A stretch of DNA of 6,949 bases from Micrococcales bacterium (GCA_002728915.1 PBWE01000011.1:55818-62766), one strand, 5' to 3'. Counted from the stretch's first letter, positions 1 through 6,908 are shown. Numbers and translations: made by a program. The notes: a model not told the origin generated them from the sequence alone.

Positions 1-99
1 CACGATTCTATGCGTGTCATACCCGTGGATATCGGTGAGTTCTTCGCCGTCGAGGTCGATTTCGAAGAAGATCTCACCCGCGCCAACGAGTACCTCTAG
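1..99 (+). CDS. C-terminal end of a probable nucleotidyltransferase (partial)
   Basis: An open frame runs from the first base of the window to a TAG stop at 97-99, giving the last 32 residues of a protein that begins outside. The tail contains the segment FFAVEVDFEEDLTRANEYL. An acidic 'E(V/I)D-x(2-3)-EDL-x-x-A' ending is typical of the GT-A-fold NTP transferases that activate sugars or alcohol phosphates, such as phosphocholine/LicC-like cytidylyltransferases; the last Asp of that motif usually helps bind metal. These enzymes transfer a nucleotide from NTP to a phosphorylated substrate in the cytoplasm. The substrate cannot be told from 32 residues. The gene converges on the GT4 gene and shares the CTAG at 96-99 with it. 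The reading frame is well supported; the family call is an inference from a short tail. Confidence 0.5.
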   Translation, partial: HDSMRVIPVDIGEFFAVEVDFEEDLTRANEYL

Positions 100-1229
100 C
101 GCATCGCTCGAGCGATCAGATGCTCCCACCGGTCCATGACAAGCGGTAACCGGTACTCACTCATCGCGCTTCGGGCGCGAGTTCGCACAGACTCGCGCCA
201 CGCATCATCACTCATCGCTCGATCAAGACATCGCGCGAGGGCTCGGGAGTCCTCGCGGACAGACAACATTCCCCAATCTCCGATGAGTTGTCGAACACCA
301 CTCGAACAATCGGTGGCAACGACCGGCACTTCATAGGCCTGCGCCTCGGCGATCACCAACGGCAGACCTTCGGTCCGAGAGGGGACGACCAAAAGATCAG
401 CGCCGGACAAGACGCTCTCTGGGTCGTCGGTTGTTTCCTGCCATTCGATCCGGTCTTCTCCCGCGAGATCGACCGATTGAGCGTGCAGCCGGTCGCGGTC
501 TGGTCCATCGCCCACAATCTGGAGTTTCCATCCCGGGTGCGCATCCGCCACCAGACTCCAGGCGTCGATGAGCACGTCGACGCCCTTCTCAGGGGAGAGT
601 CGACCGAGATAGAGCAGCGTTCCCCCGCGATCCGATGGCGTACCGGTCTCTCGGGCAGCGAGAGATTCCGGCCACACTGCGACGGGATTGGGCATCGTGA
701 CAACGTTGTTCAGACCAGCACGCGTGAAGGCGGCGCCGTCCTCGTTGGTTAAGGAGGTGAATACCGGAACCGTGCGATAGGCGCGAAGGATCCTGTCTAG
801 ATCCCGCCCAGAAGCCGCCGCGGCGTAAGCACCGTGGTACTGGCCGACGACGATCCAACGATCTCGAACGTCGGGGCTCACCGCGGCAAGGGCGTCCGCG
901 AGAATCTCCATGGCCCACACCTGCGCGGTGATGATGACCGCACGCCCACTGTCCTGCGTCTTGAGAATGTCCGCCATACCCGCGACCGCTTCCCTGCGTA
1001 ACTGAGCACGGATCCTCTCGGTCTGTGTGGATTTCTTGGGCCACGTCTGGGGCATCAAAACCCGAGTTTCGTACTCGCCGCGGAACGGATGGGCTGGCTC
1101 GAAGGGGGTAACCCCGACAACGAGGACCTCGTGACTGCGTGCACCAAACCCGTCAGCGAGGACTCGCACCACCTTCTGGGCTCCCCCGAGTTCATCGATG
1201 TTGTTCGCGCACAAAACGATTCGAGTCAT
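96..1229 (-). CDS. GT4-family glycosyltransferase (GT-B fold)
   Basis: A 377-residue retaining glycosyltransferase of family GT4, expected to move a sugar from a nucleotide donor to a growing glycan on the cytoplasmic face. The N-terminal Rossmann half begins TRIVLCANNIDELGGAQKVV, with the GGAQ acceptor/donor loop at residues 15-18, as usual in this family. The C-terminal half starts near 205 with LGRLSPEKGVDVLIDA (208-223), which holds the R/K pair that binds donor phosphates. It then shows the EX7E signature, E287 and E295 (SRTEGLPLVIAEA). Length is normal and there is no membrane segment. The ATG overlaps the stop of the upstream gene as ATGA (1226-1229). There is no good Shine-Dalgarno in front, so translation probably depends on coupling. 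It is the last gene of the operon, and its TAG stop lies in a palindrome shared with the convergent gene. Donor and acceptor are unknown. Confidence 0.93.
   Translation of the reverse strand: MTRIVLCANNIDELGGAQKVVRVLADGFGARSHEVLVVGVTPFEPAHPFRGEYETRVLMPQTWPKKSTQTERIRAQLRREAVAGMADILKTQDSGRAVIITAQVWAMEILADALAAVSPDVRDRWIVVGQYHGAYAAAASGRDLDRILRAYRTVPVFTSLTNEDGAAFTRAGLNNVVTMPNPVAVWPESLAARETGTPSDRGGTLLYLGRLSPEKGVDVLIDAWSLVADAHPGWKLQIVGDGPDRDRLHAQSVDLAGEDRIEWQETTDDPESVLSGADLLVVPSRTEGLPLVIAEAQAYEVPVVATDCSSGVRQLIGDWGMLSVREDSRALARCLDRAMSDDAWRESVRTRARSAMSEYRLPLVMDRWEHLIARAMR
103..116. repeat. 14-bp perfect palindrome at the convergent gene ends
   Basis: ATCGCTCGAGCGAT reads the same on both strands. It lies inside the last codons of the GT4 gene (I-A-R-A) and starts four bases after the stop of the plus-strand gene. 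As RNA it could form a five-pair stem with a TCGA loop. No T-run follows on either strand, so it is not a standard intrinsic terminator. Confidence 0.5.
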
Positions 1230-3328
1230 CGGCTTGCCGCCAACACTGCACGTACAGCATCGATGAGGTCGGCTGTGGTTTCCACCACGTCGTAGCCGTC
1301 GGGCAGGTTGGGAAGGAGGTAACGGCCGGCGCCAGCGTCCGGACGAAAGACGAGCGACGGTCTTGCAGTGTCGATCAAGGACGGATCGTCGGTGATGATC
1401 AACTCAGCTGCATCGAGTACCTCGCTGAGATGCATCGCTCGCGCATCCCGAACCGATCCCCAGACCCGGGTCGGCACCGCCTCATCAATCTCGCCGGCAA
1501 CCAGGAGATAGCAGGTCATCGCCATGTTCTGATCCCACAGGGTCAGATCGAGCGGCCAACTCCGCGGCCCTTCGGCCGAGGATGCGGGGAGGTACGCCAC
1601 GATCGGTCGCGAGCACTCGAGGTCCGTGAGTCCGGGCAGCAGAGCCTGGCGAGCCCGAGAGAGTTCGCTGCCCGATCCCGGAAATCGGCGGCGAGCCGCA
1701 TGCCCGGCTCGCCGTCCCCACGCAGCAGGCCCCCAGGCGCGCCGAGCAGGTCGCCAACTCACGGACGCTCGCTCACCGGGCAGCAGTTGGGCGCCCGCCG
1801 GTCGGTCGGCATAGGCGATACTCGGGATCGGCACGAAGACGTCGTCGACGTTTACCTCCGGGGCCCTCAGGGCCGTGGTGTTGACACTCGCGCCCCGGCG
1901 AAGGCGTAAGCCAAGCGAACCCCTATCTGGCTTCATCAACGGTCGGCGAATGTGCGCCGTTAGTGGACCGGAGCCGCGCCATCGGATCGAACCCGCCACA
2001 CCCGATGCGTCTCGCTGCAGCGGGAGCGAAGCGATCACCGTGCCCAGCCGATCGGACCACACCAGATGCGCCTCCACATCACCCTGCAGATCGGACGCGA
2101 AATCCACGGTGTCCACCACGACGGACACGCGCGAGCGAGACACCGAGATCTCCCGTAGTTCGTGGAAGTAGCGGCGAACCGAAAAGGGAATGTCCAGCAG
2201 GTTCAGGTGTGAGACATCCAGCCATTCACCGGCACTGCGATTCAGCACCGACTCCCCCGATCCAGTCGCCCACAATTCGCGCTGGTCATCACCGGAGCCT
2301 TCCCGGACGACGATGGTGTCGACGACCGATGCCCAGCGCTCCCAACGCATGGCACGCCGCAGCAGGTCGAGATCACCCGTCAGCAAGCCGTAGAAAGCAA
2401 CGCGCAGAGCCGGGCGGATGAAGTCGAAGGCACGCGGATCAACGTTTTGGGCGTACTCGCGGAATTCGCCGGCCGCTTCCTCGGCAGCCTGAGGATGCGG
2501 ATTCTCTCCGATCGCCGACAGATACAGGTATCCCTCGTGGCGAAGAAACTTGATGCTCTTAGCCAACCGCAGTTCGTCGGAGGAATCTCGCAGCAGAACG
2601 TCCATCCGCCTGTTGATCTCCACGCGATCGCGCACGTTGCGCATCTGCATGCGACCTTGCGTGATGGATGCATCCTCGGCTTTGCGGTCGACGTTCCAGG
2701 TGTAGACGGCGGCCTGGACAACACCAATACGCTCCGCGGAAAGAAAACACTGCAGAGTGAACACCTGATCCTCGAAGAGCAGGCCGTCGGGGAACTGAAT
2801 GTCCTGTTCGTGGAGGAAGGAGCGTCGATAGATCTTGTTGACACTGATGGTGTCGTACAGCAATTCCGGCTCCTGCTCGAGACTGGAGATCAATCGGTCA
2901 GCGGCATGGAGTTCTGGTCGCCACCTCTTGTCTCGATCGCGGGCCACGTCGTGGCGGATAGCCGTTCCGCAGACGACATCGGCGTTCCAGTCTTCGGCTG
3001 CTCGTAGCAACGTGGCGCATGCATGCATGTCGTATTCATCGTCGGAGTCGCAGAACATCACCCAGGGTGCACGGGCCAGCCGCAGACCGTCGTTTCGTGG
3101 AGCGCTACACCCACCCGAGTTCTCCGAACGAGTGAGGAGGCGAATCCGGGAGTCGTTGACGGCAACGGACTCGACGTACTCGGCGGTTCCATCCGTCGAC
3201 GCATCGTCAACGACGATGATTTCGATGCTGCGCAACGTTTGTCGACGAATCGAGTCGAGTGCCCGCCCGATTCGTCCGACATCGTTGAAGCCGATGAGGA
3301 CGACACTGACGAGAGGCTCGTCGCTCAT
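1226..3328 (-). CDS. GT2 glycosyltransferase with C-terminal TagF-like region
   Basis: A 700-residue multidomain protein. Residues 6-230 are a clear GT2 (GT-A) domain: SVVLIGFND at the start, VVDDASTDGT (39-48), the metal-binding D-S-D-D at 94-97, NKIYRRSFL (164-172) and the catalytic-base motif FED (185-187). Residues 240-345 are helical. Residues 350-500 are rich in beta-type sequence and begin with a tryptophan/LDVS-like section seen in linker domains of actinobacterial GT2-TagF fusions. A basic Arg/Trp stretch (524-549) leads to residues 572-700. There RPIVAYLP, LSEVLDAAELIITDDPSL and a final ETTADLIDAVRAVL follow the order of the C-terminal half of TagF glycerophosphotransferases. The usual R-x-H-P is not seen, and T-D-Y-S-S reads T-D-D-P-S, so this part is probably not an active transferase. 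The start ATG overlaps the preceding stop and has AAGGG six bases upstream. The GT2 call is firm; the TagF resemblance is my reading by eye. Confidence 0.9.
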   Translation of the reverse strand: MSDEPLVSVVLIGFNDVGRIGRALDSIRRQTLRSIEIIVVDDASTDGTAEYVESVAVNDSRIRLLTRSENSGGCSAPRNDGLRLARAPWVMFCDSDDEYDMHACATLLRAAEDWNADVVCGTAIRHDVARDRDKRWRPELHAADRLISSLEQEPELLYDTISVNKIYRRSFLHEQDIQFPDGLLFEDQVFTLQCFLSAERIGVVQAAVYTWNVDRKAEDASITQGRMQMRNVRDRVEINRRMDVLLRDSSDELRLAKSIKFLRHEGYLYLSAIGENPHPQAAEEAAGEFREYAQNVDPRAFDFIRPALRVAFYGLLTGDLDLLRRAMRWERWASVVDTIVVREGSGDDQRELWATGSGESVLNRSAGEWLDVSHLNLLDIPFSVRRYFHELREISVSRSRVSVVVDTVDFASDLQGDVEAHLVWSDRLGTVIASLPLQRDASGVAGSIRWRGSGPLTAHIRRPLMKPDRGSLGLRLRRGASVNTTALRAPEVNVDDVFVPIPSIAYADRPAGAQLLPGERASVSWRPARRAWGPAAWGRRAGHAARRRFPGSGSELSRARQALLPGLTDLECSRPIVAYLPASSAEGPRSWPLDLTLWDQNMAMTCYLLVAGEIDEAVPTRVWGSVRDARAMHLSEVLDAAELIITDDPSLIDTARPSLVFRPDAGAGRYLLPNLPDGYDVVETTADLIDAVRAVLAASR

Positions 3329-4287
3329 CGGACACCCTTGAATTCCCGCACAGACTTGATGAGAACACCTGCCCGTGCATCGAAGGAGTGTTCTGTCGCG
3401 ATGGTCCTCGCTGTCTCCATACGGCGATCGCGACTCGGGAAAGTGTCGTCGACGGGTGCGTGCAGGATGTCGACCAGGTGGTCCTCATCGGTAAACACGA
3501 CAACGGTGTCACCGAAAACATCCTCCAGGCCGGCAGCGTTGTCGCTCATCACACGCGCTCCCGTGGCTACTGCGTCGAAGAGGCGATTGCTGAGAAACCC
3601 GTCGGTCGCCATCTCCGGATGATGGTCGTTCAACACGATTCCCGCGCCCGCGTACGCCGCGGGTAGGTCGTCATTGTCGAGAAATTCTCCCGAGATCCGA
3701 CCGACGTCGATGAACTCTTCCCACCCCACGCCGTAAACAGACAACTCGTCTGCACGATCAGAGGCGAGCGCGCCGCGGACGCCAGGACGGAACTGCCCGC
3801 GCGTCGAGCCAACGAACAGCAGCGCCGCTCCCGAGTCAGGTAGCGCAGCATCCGGTGAGAACCGATCGGGGGCCGTTGCTTGCAGAAGAGGCGTCGAGGG
3901 CACTCCGCCGGGCAACGTCCACGTCTGGCTCGCGACGAAGACCATGTCATAAGCGCGAGCTTCGGCTTCGGTGACGAGCTCCGGGTGGGAAATCACCCAC
4001 AAGATCCACACGCCACTTCGCCGCGGTGGCGGCTCGACGCCTCTGAGTCCACGAAGGACGACGACCACATCATCGTTCGACCGTGGTGGTTGGTTTGCTC
4101 CCGAGCGGGGCACTACCGAGACCTGTTGCCCGTGACGTCGCAACGCTGCCGCTATGTCTCGTGCAAACCAGGTGTCGCCCCACTGCTCGCCCGCTTCACC
4201 TTTTGGTGCCGACGTGATGATCGTCCAGCGGTAGGAATCCGACCCAGAGCCGGATAGTCGATCCTTGATGGCTCGCAGCACCCGCAT
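3325..4287 (-). CDS. CgeB-like GT-B glycosyltransferase (Glyco_trans_1_2 type)
   Basis: A 320-residue protein read as a single-domain GT-B glycosyltransferase. The N-terminal half (21-130) has WTIITSAPKG, then EQWGDTWFARDIAAALRRHG (34-53), a pattern found in enzymes of this kind where the acceptor side is built, followed by alternating strands and helices (DDVVVVLRG, VWILWVISHPE). The C-terminal half has LLFVGSTRG (156-164), SVYGVGWEE (183-191), the segment AYAGAGIVLNDHH (211-223) and NRLFDAVATGARVMSDN (234-250). The last two match the conserved core of the CgeB/Glyco_trans_1_2 group, where the R-x-F-(D/E)-A-x-A-x-G loop holds the donor nucleotide. There is no signal peptide or membrane segment, so it should act in the cytoplasm. 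Its ATG shares one base with the previous stop (TGATG, 4285-4289), and GGGGGAG lies ten bases upstream. It does not carry the EX7E motif of the GT4 neighbour. Substrate unknown. Confidence 0.85.
   Translation of the reverse strand: MRVLRAIKDRLSGSGSDSYRWTIITSAPKGEAGEQWGDTWFARDIAAALRRHGQQVSVVPRSGANQPPRSNDDVVVVLRGLRGVEPPPRRSGVWILWVISHPELVTEAEARAYDMVFVASQTWTLPGGVPSTPLLQATAPDRFSPDAALPDSGAALLFVGSTRGQFRPGVRGALASDRADELSVYGVGWEEFIDVGRISGEFLDNDDLPAAYAGAGIVLNDHHPEMATDGFLSNRLFDAVATGARVMSDNAAGLEDVFGDTVVVFTDEDHLVDILHAPVDDTFPSRDRRMETARTIATEHSFDARAGVLIKSVREFKGVR
3335..3339 (-). promoter_or_regulatory. Ribosome binding site for the start at 3328
   Basis: AAGGG on the minus strand with a six-base spacer to the ATG of the 700-residue protein. 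It lies in the last codons of the preceding gene and supports this start, which comes just before the first beta strand of the GT2 domain. Confidence 0.55.
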
Positions 4288-5282
4288 CAGCGACCAGCTC
4301 CCCCACGCAAGAACCCGGCACCCCAGGCCCCATGCATCGTGGCGAACACCGCGGGCAACCGTCGCAACAGCGAGGCGTTTGCCGACTGCGAGGCGACCGA
4401 GGCGGAAGCCACCAGGTTGCCCACGGCATAGACCGTTGCCGGGGCCACACCCGCGATGACCAGGCCGCTGCGGCCTGTCACTACTCCGACAATGCAGACC
4501 CCCAACCCGCCGGCAACGGCGGCGAAGGTCACCGGTGCGGCGAGATATCTGAGCGAGAGTGTCTCGGGGTGGCGGCGAGCCACTTCACGGCGCCACCGCC
4601 CGTAGCCGAAATATTGACGTGCGAGAGCTTTGATCGAGTTACGTGGTCGGTAGGTCACGGTGAGGTCGGGCGTGAAATACACGATCCCTCCGGAATCGCG
4701 AATGCGCAGATTCATTTCCCAGTCCTGCGCTCTCTCCATCGTCTCGTCGTATCCACCGACGCGTTCGAGTGCCGCGCGGCGAAAGCACCCGAGGTAGACA
4801 GTCAAGGCAGGGCCTTCGTGTCCACCCACGTGGAACGATGCTCCACCGACACCGAACCGCGACGTCATTGCTGCCGCCACCGCTTGTTCGAAGGGATCTG
4901 TTCCCTCTGCGGCCATTACTCCGCCGACGTTGTCCGCTCCCGTGCGCTCCAGCACCGCAACGGCTGTGGAGACGTAATCCGACGGGATCAGGGCGTGACC
5001 GTCGACCCGGACGACAACCTCGCCAGCCGAAGCGCCGATGGCGGCATTCAATCCCGCAGGCGTGGACCCACTCGGGTTGTCCACCACATGTACCTGGGTG
5101 AACTCCGTTGCGAGCGAGGAAGCAACGCGTGCGGTGTCGTCACGACTCGGGCCCACGGCGAGGACTACCTCGAGATCCCCCTGGTAGTCCTGGTCGAGTA
5201 TGCGCCGCACCGAAGCACCAAGGTGCCGCTCCTCGTTCACCACGGGCATGACGACGCTGACGCTCGGTACTGGTGTCGTCAC
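4287..5282 (-). CDS. ExoA-like membrane-associated GT2 glycosyltransferase
   Basis: A 331-residue GT2 enzyme of the succinoglycan ExoA type. The GT-A domain starts SVSVVMPVVNEERHLGASV (7-25). It has SGSTPAGLNAAIGASAGEVVVRVDGH, with the metal-binding D-G-H at 94-96, the acceptor-side GGASFHVGG (146-154), LGCFRRAALERVGGYDE (164-180) and AQDWEMNLRIRDSGG (185-199), which carries the catalytic Asp187. RQYFGYGRWR (222-231) is the basic Y-x-x-G segment usual just before the membrane part. Two hydrophobic helices follow (about 247-267 and 273-293). A short amphipathic end, MHGAWGAGFLRG, matches the family's typical C-terminus, so the enzyme should work at the inner face of the membrane on a lipid-linked acceptor. 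The start is GTG, overlapping the stop of the first gene (GTGA, 5279-5282), with GGAG eight bases upstream. The position before the catalytic Asp is Gln where Glu is common. Confidence 0.92.
   Translation of the reverse strand: MTTPVPSVSVVMPVVNEERHLGASVRRILDQDYQGDLEVVLAVGPSRDDTARVASSLATEFTQVHVVDNPSGSTPAGLNAAIGASAGEVVVRVDGHALIPSDYVSTAVAVLERTGADNVGGVMAAEGTDPFEQAVAAAMTSRFGVGGASFHVGGHEGPALTVYLGCFRRAALERVGGYDETMERAQDWEMNLRIRDSGGIVYFTPDLTVTYRPRNSIKALARQYFGYGRWRREVARRHPETLSLRYLAAPVTFAAVAGGLGVCIVGVVTGRSGLVIAGVAPATVYAVGNLVASASVASQSANASLLRRLPAVFATMHGAWGAGFLRGGAGR
4298..4304 (-). promoter_or_regulatory. Ribosome binding site for the start at 4287
   Basis: GGGGGAG on the minus strand, ten bases before the ATG that shares a base with the preceding TGA stop. 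The spacing is a little long but usable. It supports the TGATG junction. Confidence 0.5.
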
Positions 5283-6877
5283 GTCGCGGACTCCGCGGTT
5301 CCCAGGGCGTGTGAGCGAAGCAAGCCCGGATACGTTGCCGTCGTCTTGGTCAGGAAATGACCCTCGTTCACCTGGGACGTGTTCGCTGAACCATCCGCCG
5401 CACTACGAACGTAGGTGTAGCCGAGGCCATGCGTCCGATACACCAGACCGCCCGCGTCGAGCACGCGATCGAGCAGCGCCCGATCGACGGACTTGGGTAC
5501 CGGTCGCCAACCTCCCACCTGGGCGAGGTCACCGGCGGAGATGAGCATGGTTCCGCCCGCGACAAACTTCGCGAACCGCTCGGCCGGGTAGGTCGGACGA
5601 AACACGGTGGTGTCCGCGTGGGTCAGGTAGATCCAGTCCAGGGCTTTGCCAACGATCTGGGCACCGGAGTACATCCGAGCAAGAACGAGATCCCAGATGT
5701 GCGTCGCCGAGTAGAAATCGTCATCATCCATCTTGGCCAGGAGTTCTCCCTCGGCCCGTGCGCTCGCGGCCGCGAGAGCGTGGCCCAGGGTCTGCTCGGG
5801 TGAGACACCCATGACCACCAGGTCGCCGCTCCACCCAGCGAGGGACTGGTGAACATTCGGGGTGTGGTGGGAGACGAAGTCATCGTCGCCGTGCAACACC
5901 ACGATCACCTGAAGGTTCGGGTAGTCCTGGGCCCGCACCATCGAGAGTGCGTGCGCCAATCGGTCCGAACGATGAGAGGACAGCAAGATGCTCACGGTCG
6001 GCCACGGCGCAACCGCCGGCCACGGAGAGTGATGGCGCAGTGCATTCCGGCGACCGGTCACCGAGGCTTGCTGCCACGCCAGAAAATCGCCAGGTTCCGG
6101 GAGTTCGTCGGCGGACTCAGCCAACACCACGCCACACGCGGCAAGTTGTGTTCGCACATTCAGCGGCACGCTCGACGCATCGGTCACCGCCGAGATCGAA
6201 CGCAGAGGCTTCACGTCTGTCGTGTTGATCCCATCGCCGTAGCGGTCGAGAATCTCCGCTGCGCTGCAGACGTCGCTGATCACATCGCTACGCCGGCCGT
6301 GCGGGCGGTGAATCGACGGGTCCACCAGGACGTCGTGTTCGCCCCAGGAGTTCGCACCGACGCGAACAACGATGTCCGCGTTGTCGTCGTCGACCACCGC
6401 ATCGGTCGGAGCCAGCAGCACGTCGGTGCGCCGAACGTGAGGGTCGGTGTCGCGTTCGATGACAACGTCGCGCACGTGCTCGGCGAGCATGCCGTTAGCC
6501 GGGACCCCGGGCAACCAACTCGGAGCCGGGAAGCCAGACACCGTCGGTTCAAGCATCCGCACCATCGCGGACACCACCACCCCCGCGTCGCGCGGTTCGC
6601 GAAGGACAAGAGAAGCGTGAACGCCGTTTTTCTTGGTCCGCAGAGAAACGTCCTGCGCTCCTGCGATGCCCGGGTCCCCTGTCCACCCCATGTGCGGGCG
6701 ACGCCAGGTGTCCACTTCCACCTCGACGGCACTGACCGGCTCGGTGCCGATGGCAGCGGTCACCAAGGCTCGCAGGGCGCCCATATGGTCGGCACGCACG
6801 CTCCAGCGCGCTCCCGCCTCCGCCGACGCGCCGGCGCGTCGGCGTACTCGGGTTCCCGGCACTGAGGGACTTGCCAT
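5279..6877 (-). CDS. GT2 glycosyltransferase with long uncharacterised N-terminal region
   Basis: A 532-residue protein, first in the operon. Residues 294-495 form a GT2 (GT-A) domain: PTVSILLSSHRSDRLAHAL (293-311), VRAQDYPNLQVIVVLHGDDD (314-333), the DXD-type metal site MDDDDFY (383-389), GGTMLISAGDLAQVGGW (441-457) and a probable catalytic Asp465 in PKSVDRALLDRVLDAGG. The tail YTYVRSAADGSANTSQVNEGHFL resembles the end of related GT2 enzymes that close with Y-x-R and a W/V-x-D segment. Residues 1-290 are not recognised. Residues 150-280 contain VDPSIHRP and a run ending RRNALRHHSPW, which faintly recall the donor-binding half of CgeB-like GT-B proteins but lack clear motifs. No signal peptide or membrane helix is visible. 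The ATG at 6877 is chosen because a TACTCT -10 box lies exactly six bases before it and no ribosome binding site is present, which fits a leaderless message. Donor and acceptor unknown. Confidence 0.9.
   Translation of the reverse strand: MASPSVPGTRVRRRAGASAEAGARWSVRADHMGALRALVTAAIGTEPVSAVEVEVDTWRRPHMGWTGDPGIAGAQDVSLRTKKNGVHASLVLREPRDAGVVVSAMVRMLEPTVSGFPAPSWLPGVPANGMLAEHVRDVVIERDTDPHVRRTDVLLAPTDAVVDDDNADIVVRVGANSWGEHDVLVDPSIHRPHGRRSDVISDVCSAAEILDRYGDGINTTDVKPLRSISAVTDASSVPLNVRTQLAACGVVLAESADELPEPGDFLAWQQASVTGRRNALRHHSPWPAVAPWPTVSILLSSHRSDRLAHALSMVRAQDYPNLQVIVVLHGDDDFVSHHTPNVHQSLAGWSGDLVVMGVSPEQTLGHALAAASARAEGELLAKMDDDDFYSATHIWDLVLARMYSGAQIVGKALDWIYLTHADTTVFRPTYPAERFAKFVAGGTMLISAGDLAQVGGWRPVPKSVDRALLDRVLDAGGLVYRTHGLGYTYVRSAADGSANTSQVNEGHFLTKTTATYPGLLRSHALGTAESAT
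5291..5294 (-). promoter_or_regulatory. Ribosome binding site for the GTG start at 5282
   Basis: GGAG on the minus strand, eight bases before the GTG, inside the end of the first gene. It supports the GTG as the true start; the next in-frame ATG lies beyond the conserved first strand of the GT2 domain. Confidence 0.6.
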
Positions 6878-6883
6878 GCAGCA

Positions 6884-6889
6884 AGAGTA
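6884..6889 (-). promoter_or_regulatory. -10 box of the operon promoter (leaderless)
   Basis: Read on the minus strand, TACTCT fits the actinobacterial TANNNT -10 pattern and is followed by six bases and then the ATG at 6877, so transcription should begin at or next to the A of the start codon. No clear TTGACA-like -35 is visible; the expected place overlaps the opposite promoter. It is the only good promoter candidate for the five-gene block. Confidence 0.62.
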
Positions 6890-6902
6890 GAGGCGCTCTC
6901 GC

Positions 6903-6908
6903 TACGCT
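6903..6908 (+). promoter_or_regulatory. -10 box of the divergent gene (leaderless)
   Basis: TACGCT fits TANNNT and is followed by six bases and the ATG at 6915. Its expected -35 zone (about 6879-6885) lies on top of the opposite -10 box, so the two promoters probably cannot be occupied at the same time. No TTGACA-like element is seen. Confidence 0.58.

Noticed and set aside
40..69. Inverted repeat TTCTTCG / CGAAGAA with a 16-base loop.
   Set aside because: The arms come from Phe-Phe and Glu-Glu codons of the plus-strand fragment, the loop is long and no T-run follows. It is best explained by coding.
164..180. GC-rich hairpin (six pairs, TTCGG loop) considered as a terminator for the convergent plus-strand gene.
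   Set aside because: It is inside the GT4 coding region, about 65 bases past the plus stop, and no T-run follows on either strand. Such stems are frequent by chance at this GC content.
1139..1909. A 256-codon plus-strand frame opposite the TagF-like region, considered because the minus-strand protein is degenerate there.
   Set aside because: The translation is low-complexity Arg/Ser/Pro with no domain, and the minus frame stays continuous with the GT2 domain and coupled to the next gene.
4332..5360. A 342-codon open frame on the plus strand.
   Set aside because: It is fully antisense to the ExoA-like GT2 gene, which has clear family motifs. Its translation is rich in His, Arg and Cys with no recognisable domain, as expected for a shadow frame in GC-rich coding DNA.
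5849..6865. A 338-codon open frame on the plus strand.
   Set aside because: It lies antisense within the 532-residue GT2 gene, has an extreme Arg/His composition and no promoter or ribosome binding site. The minus frame carries the DXD and other GT2 motifs.
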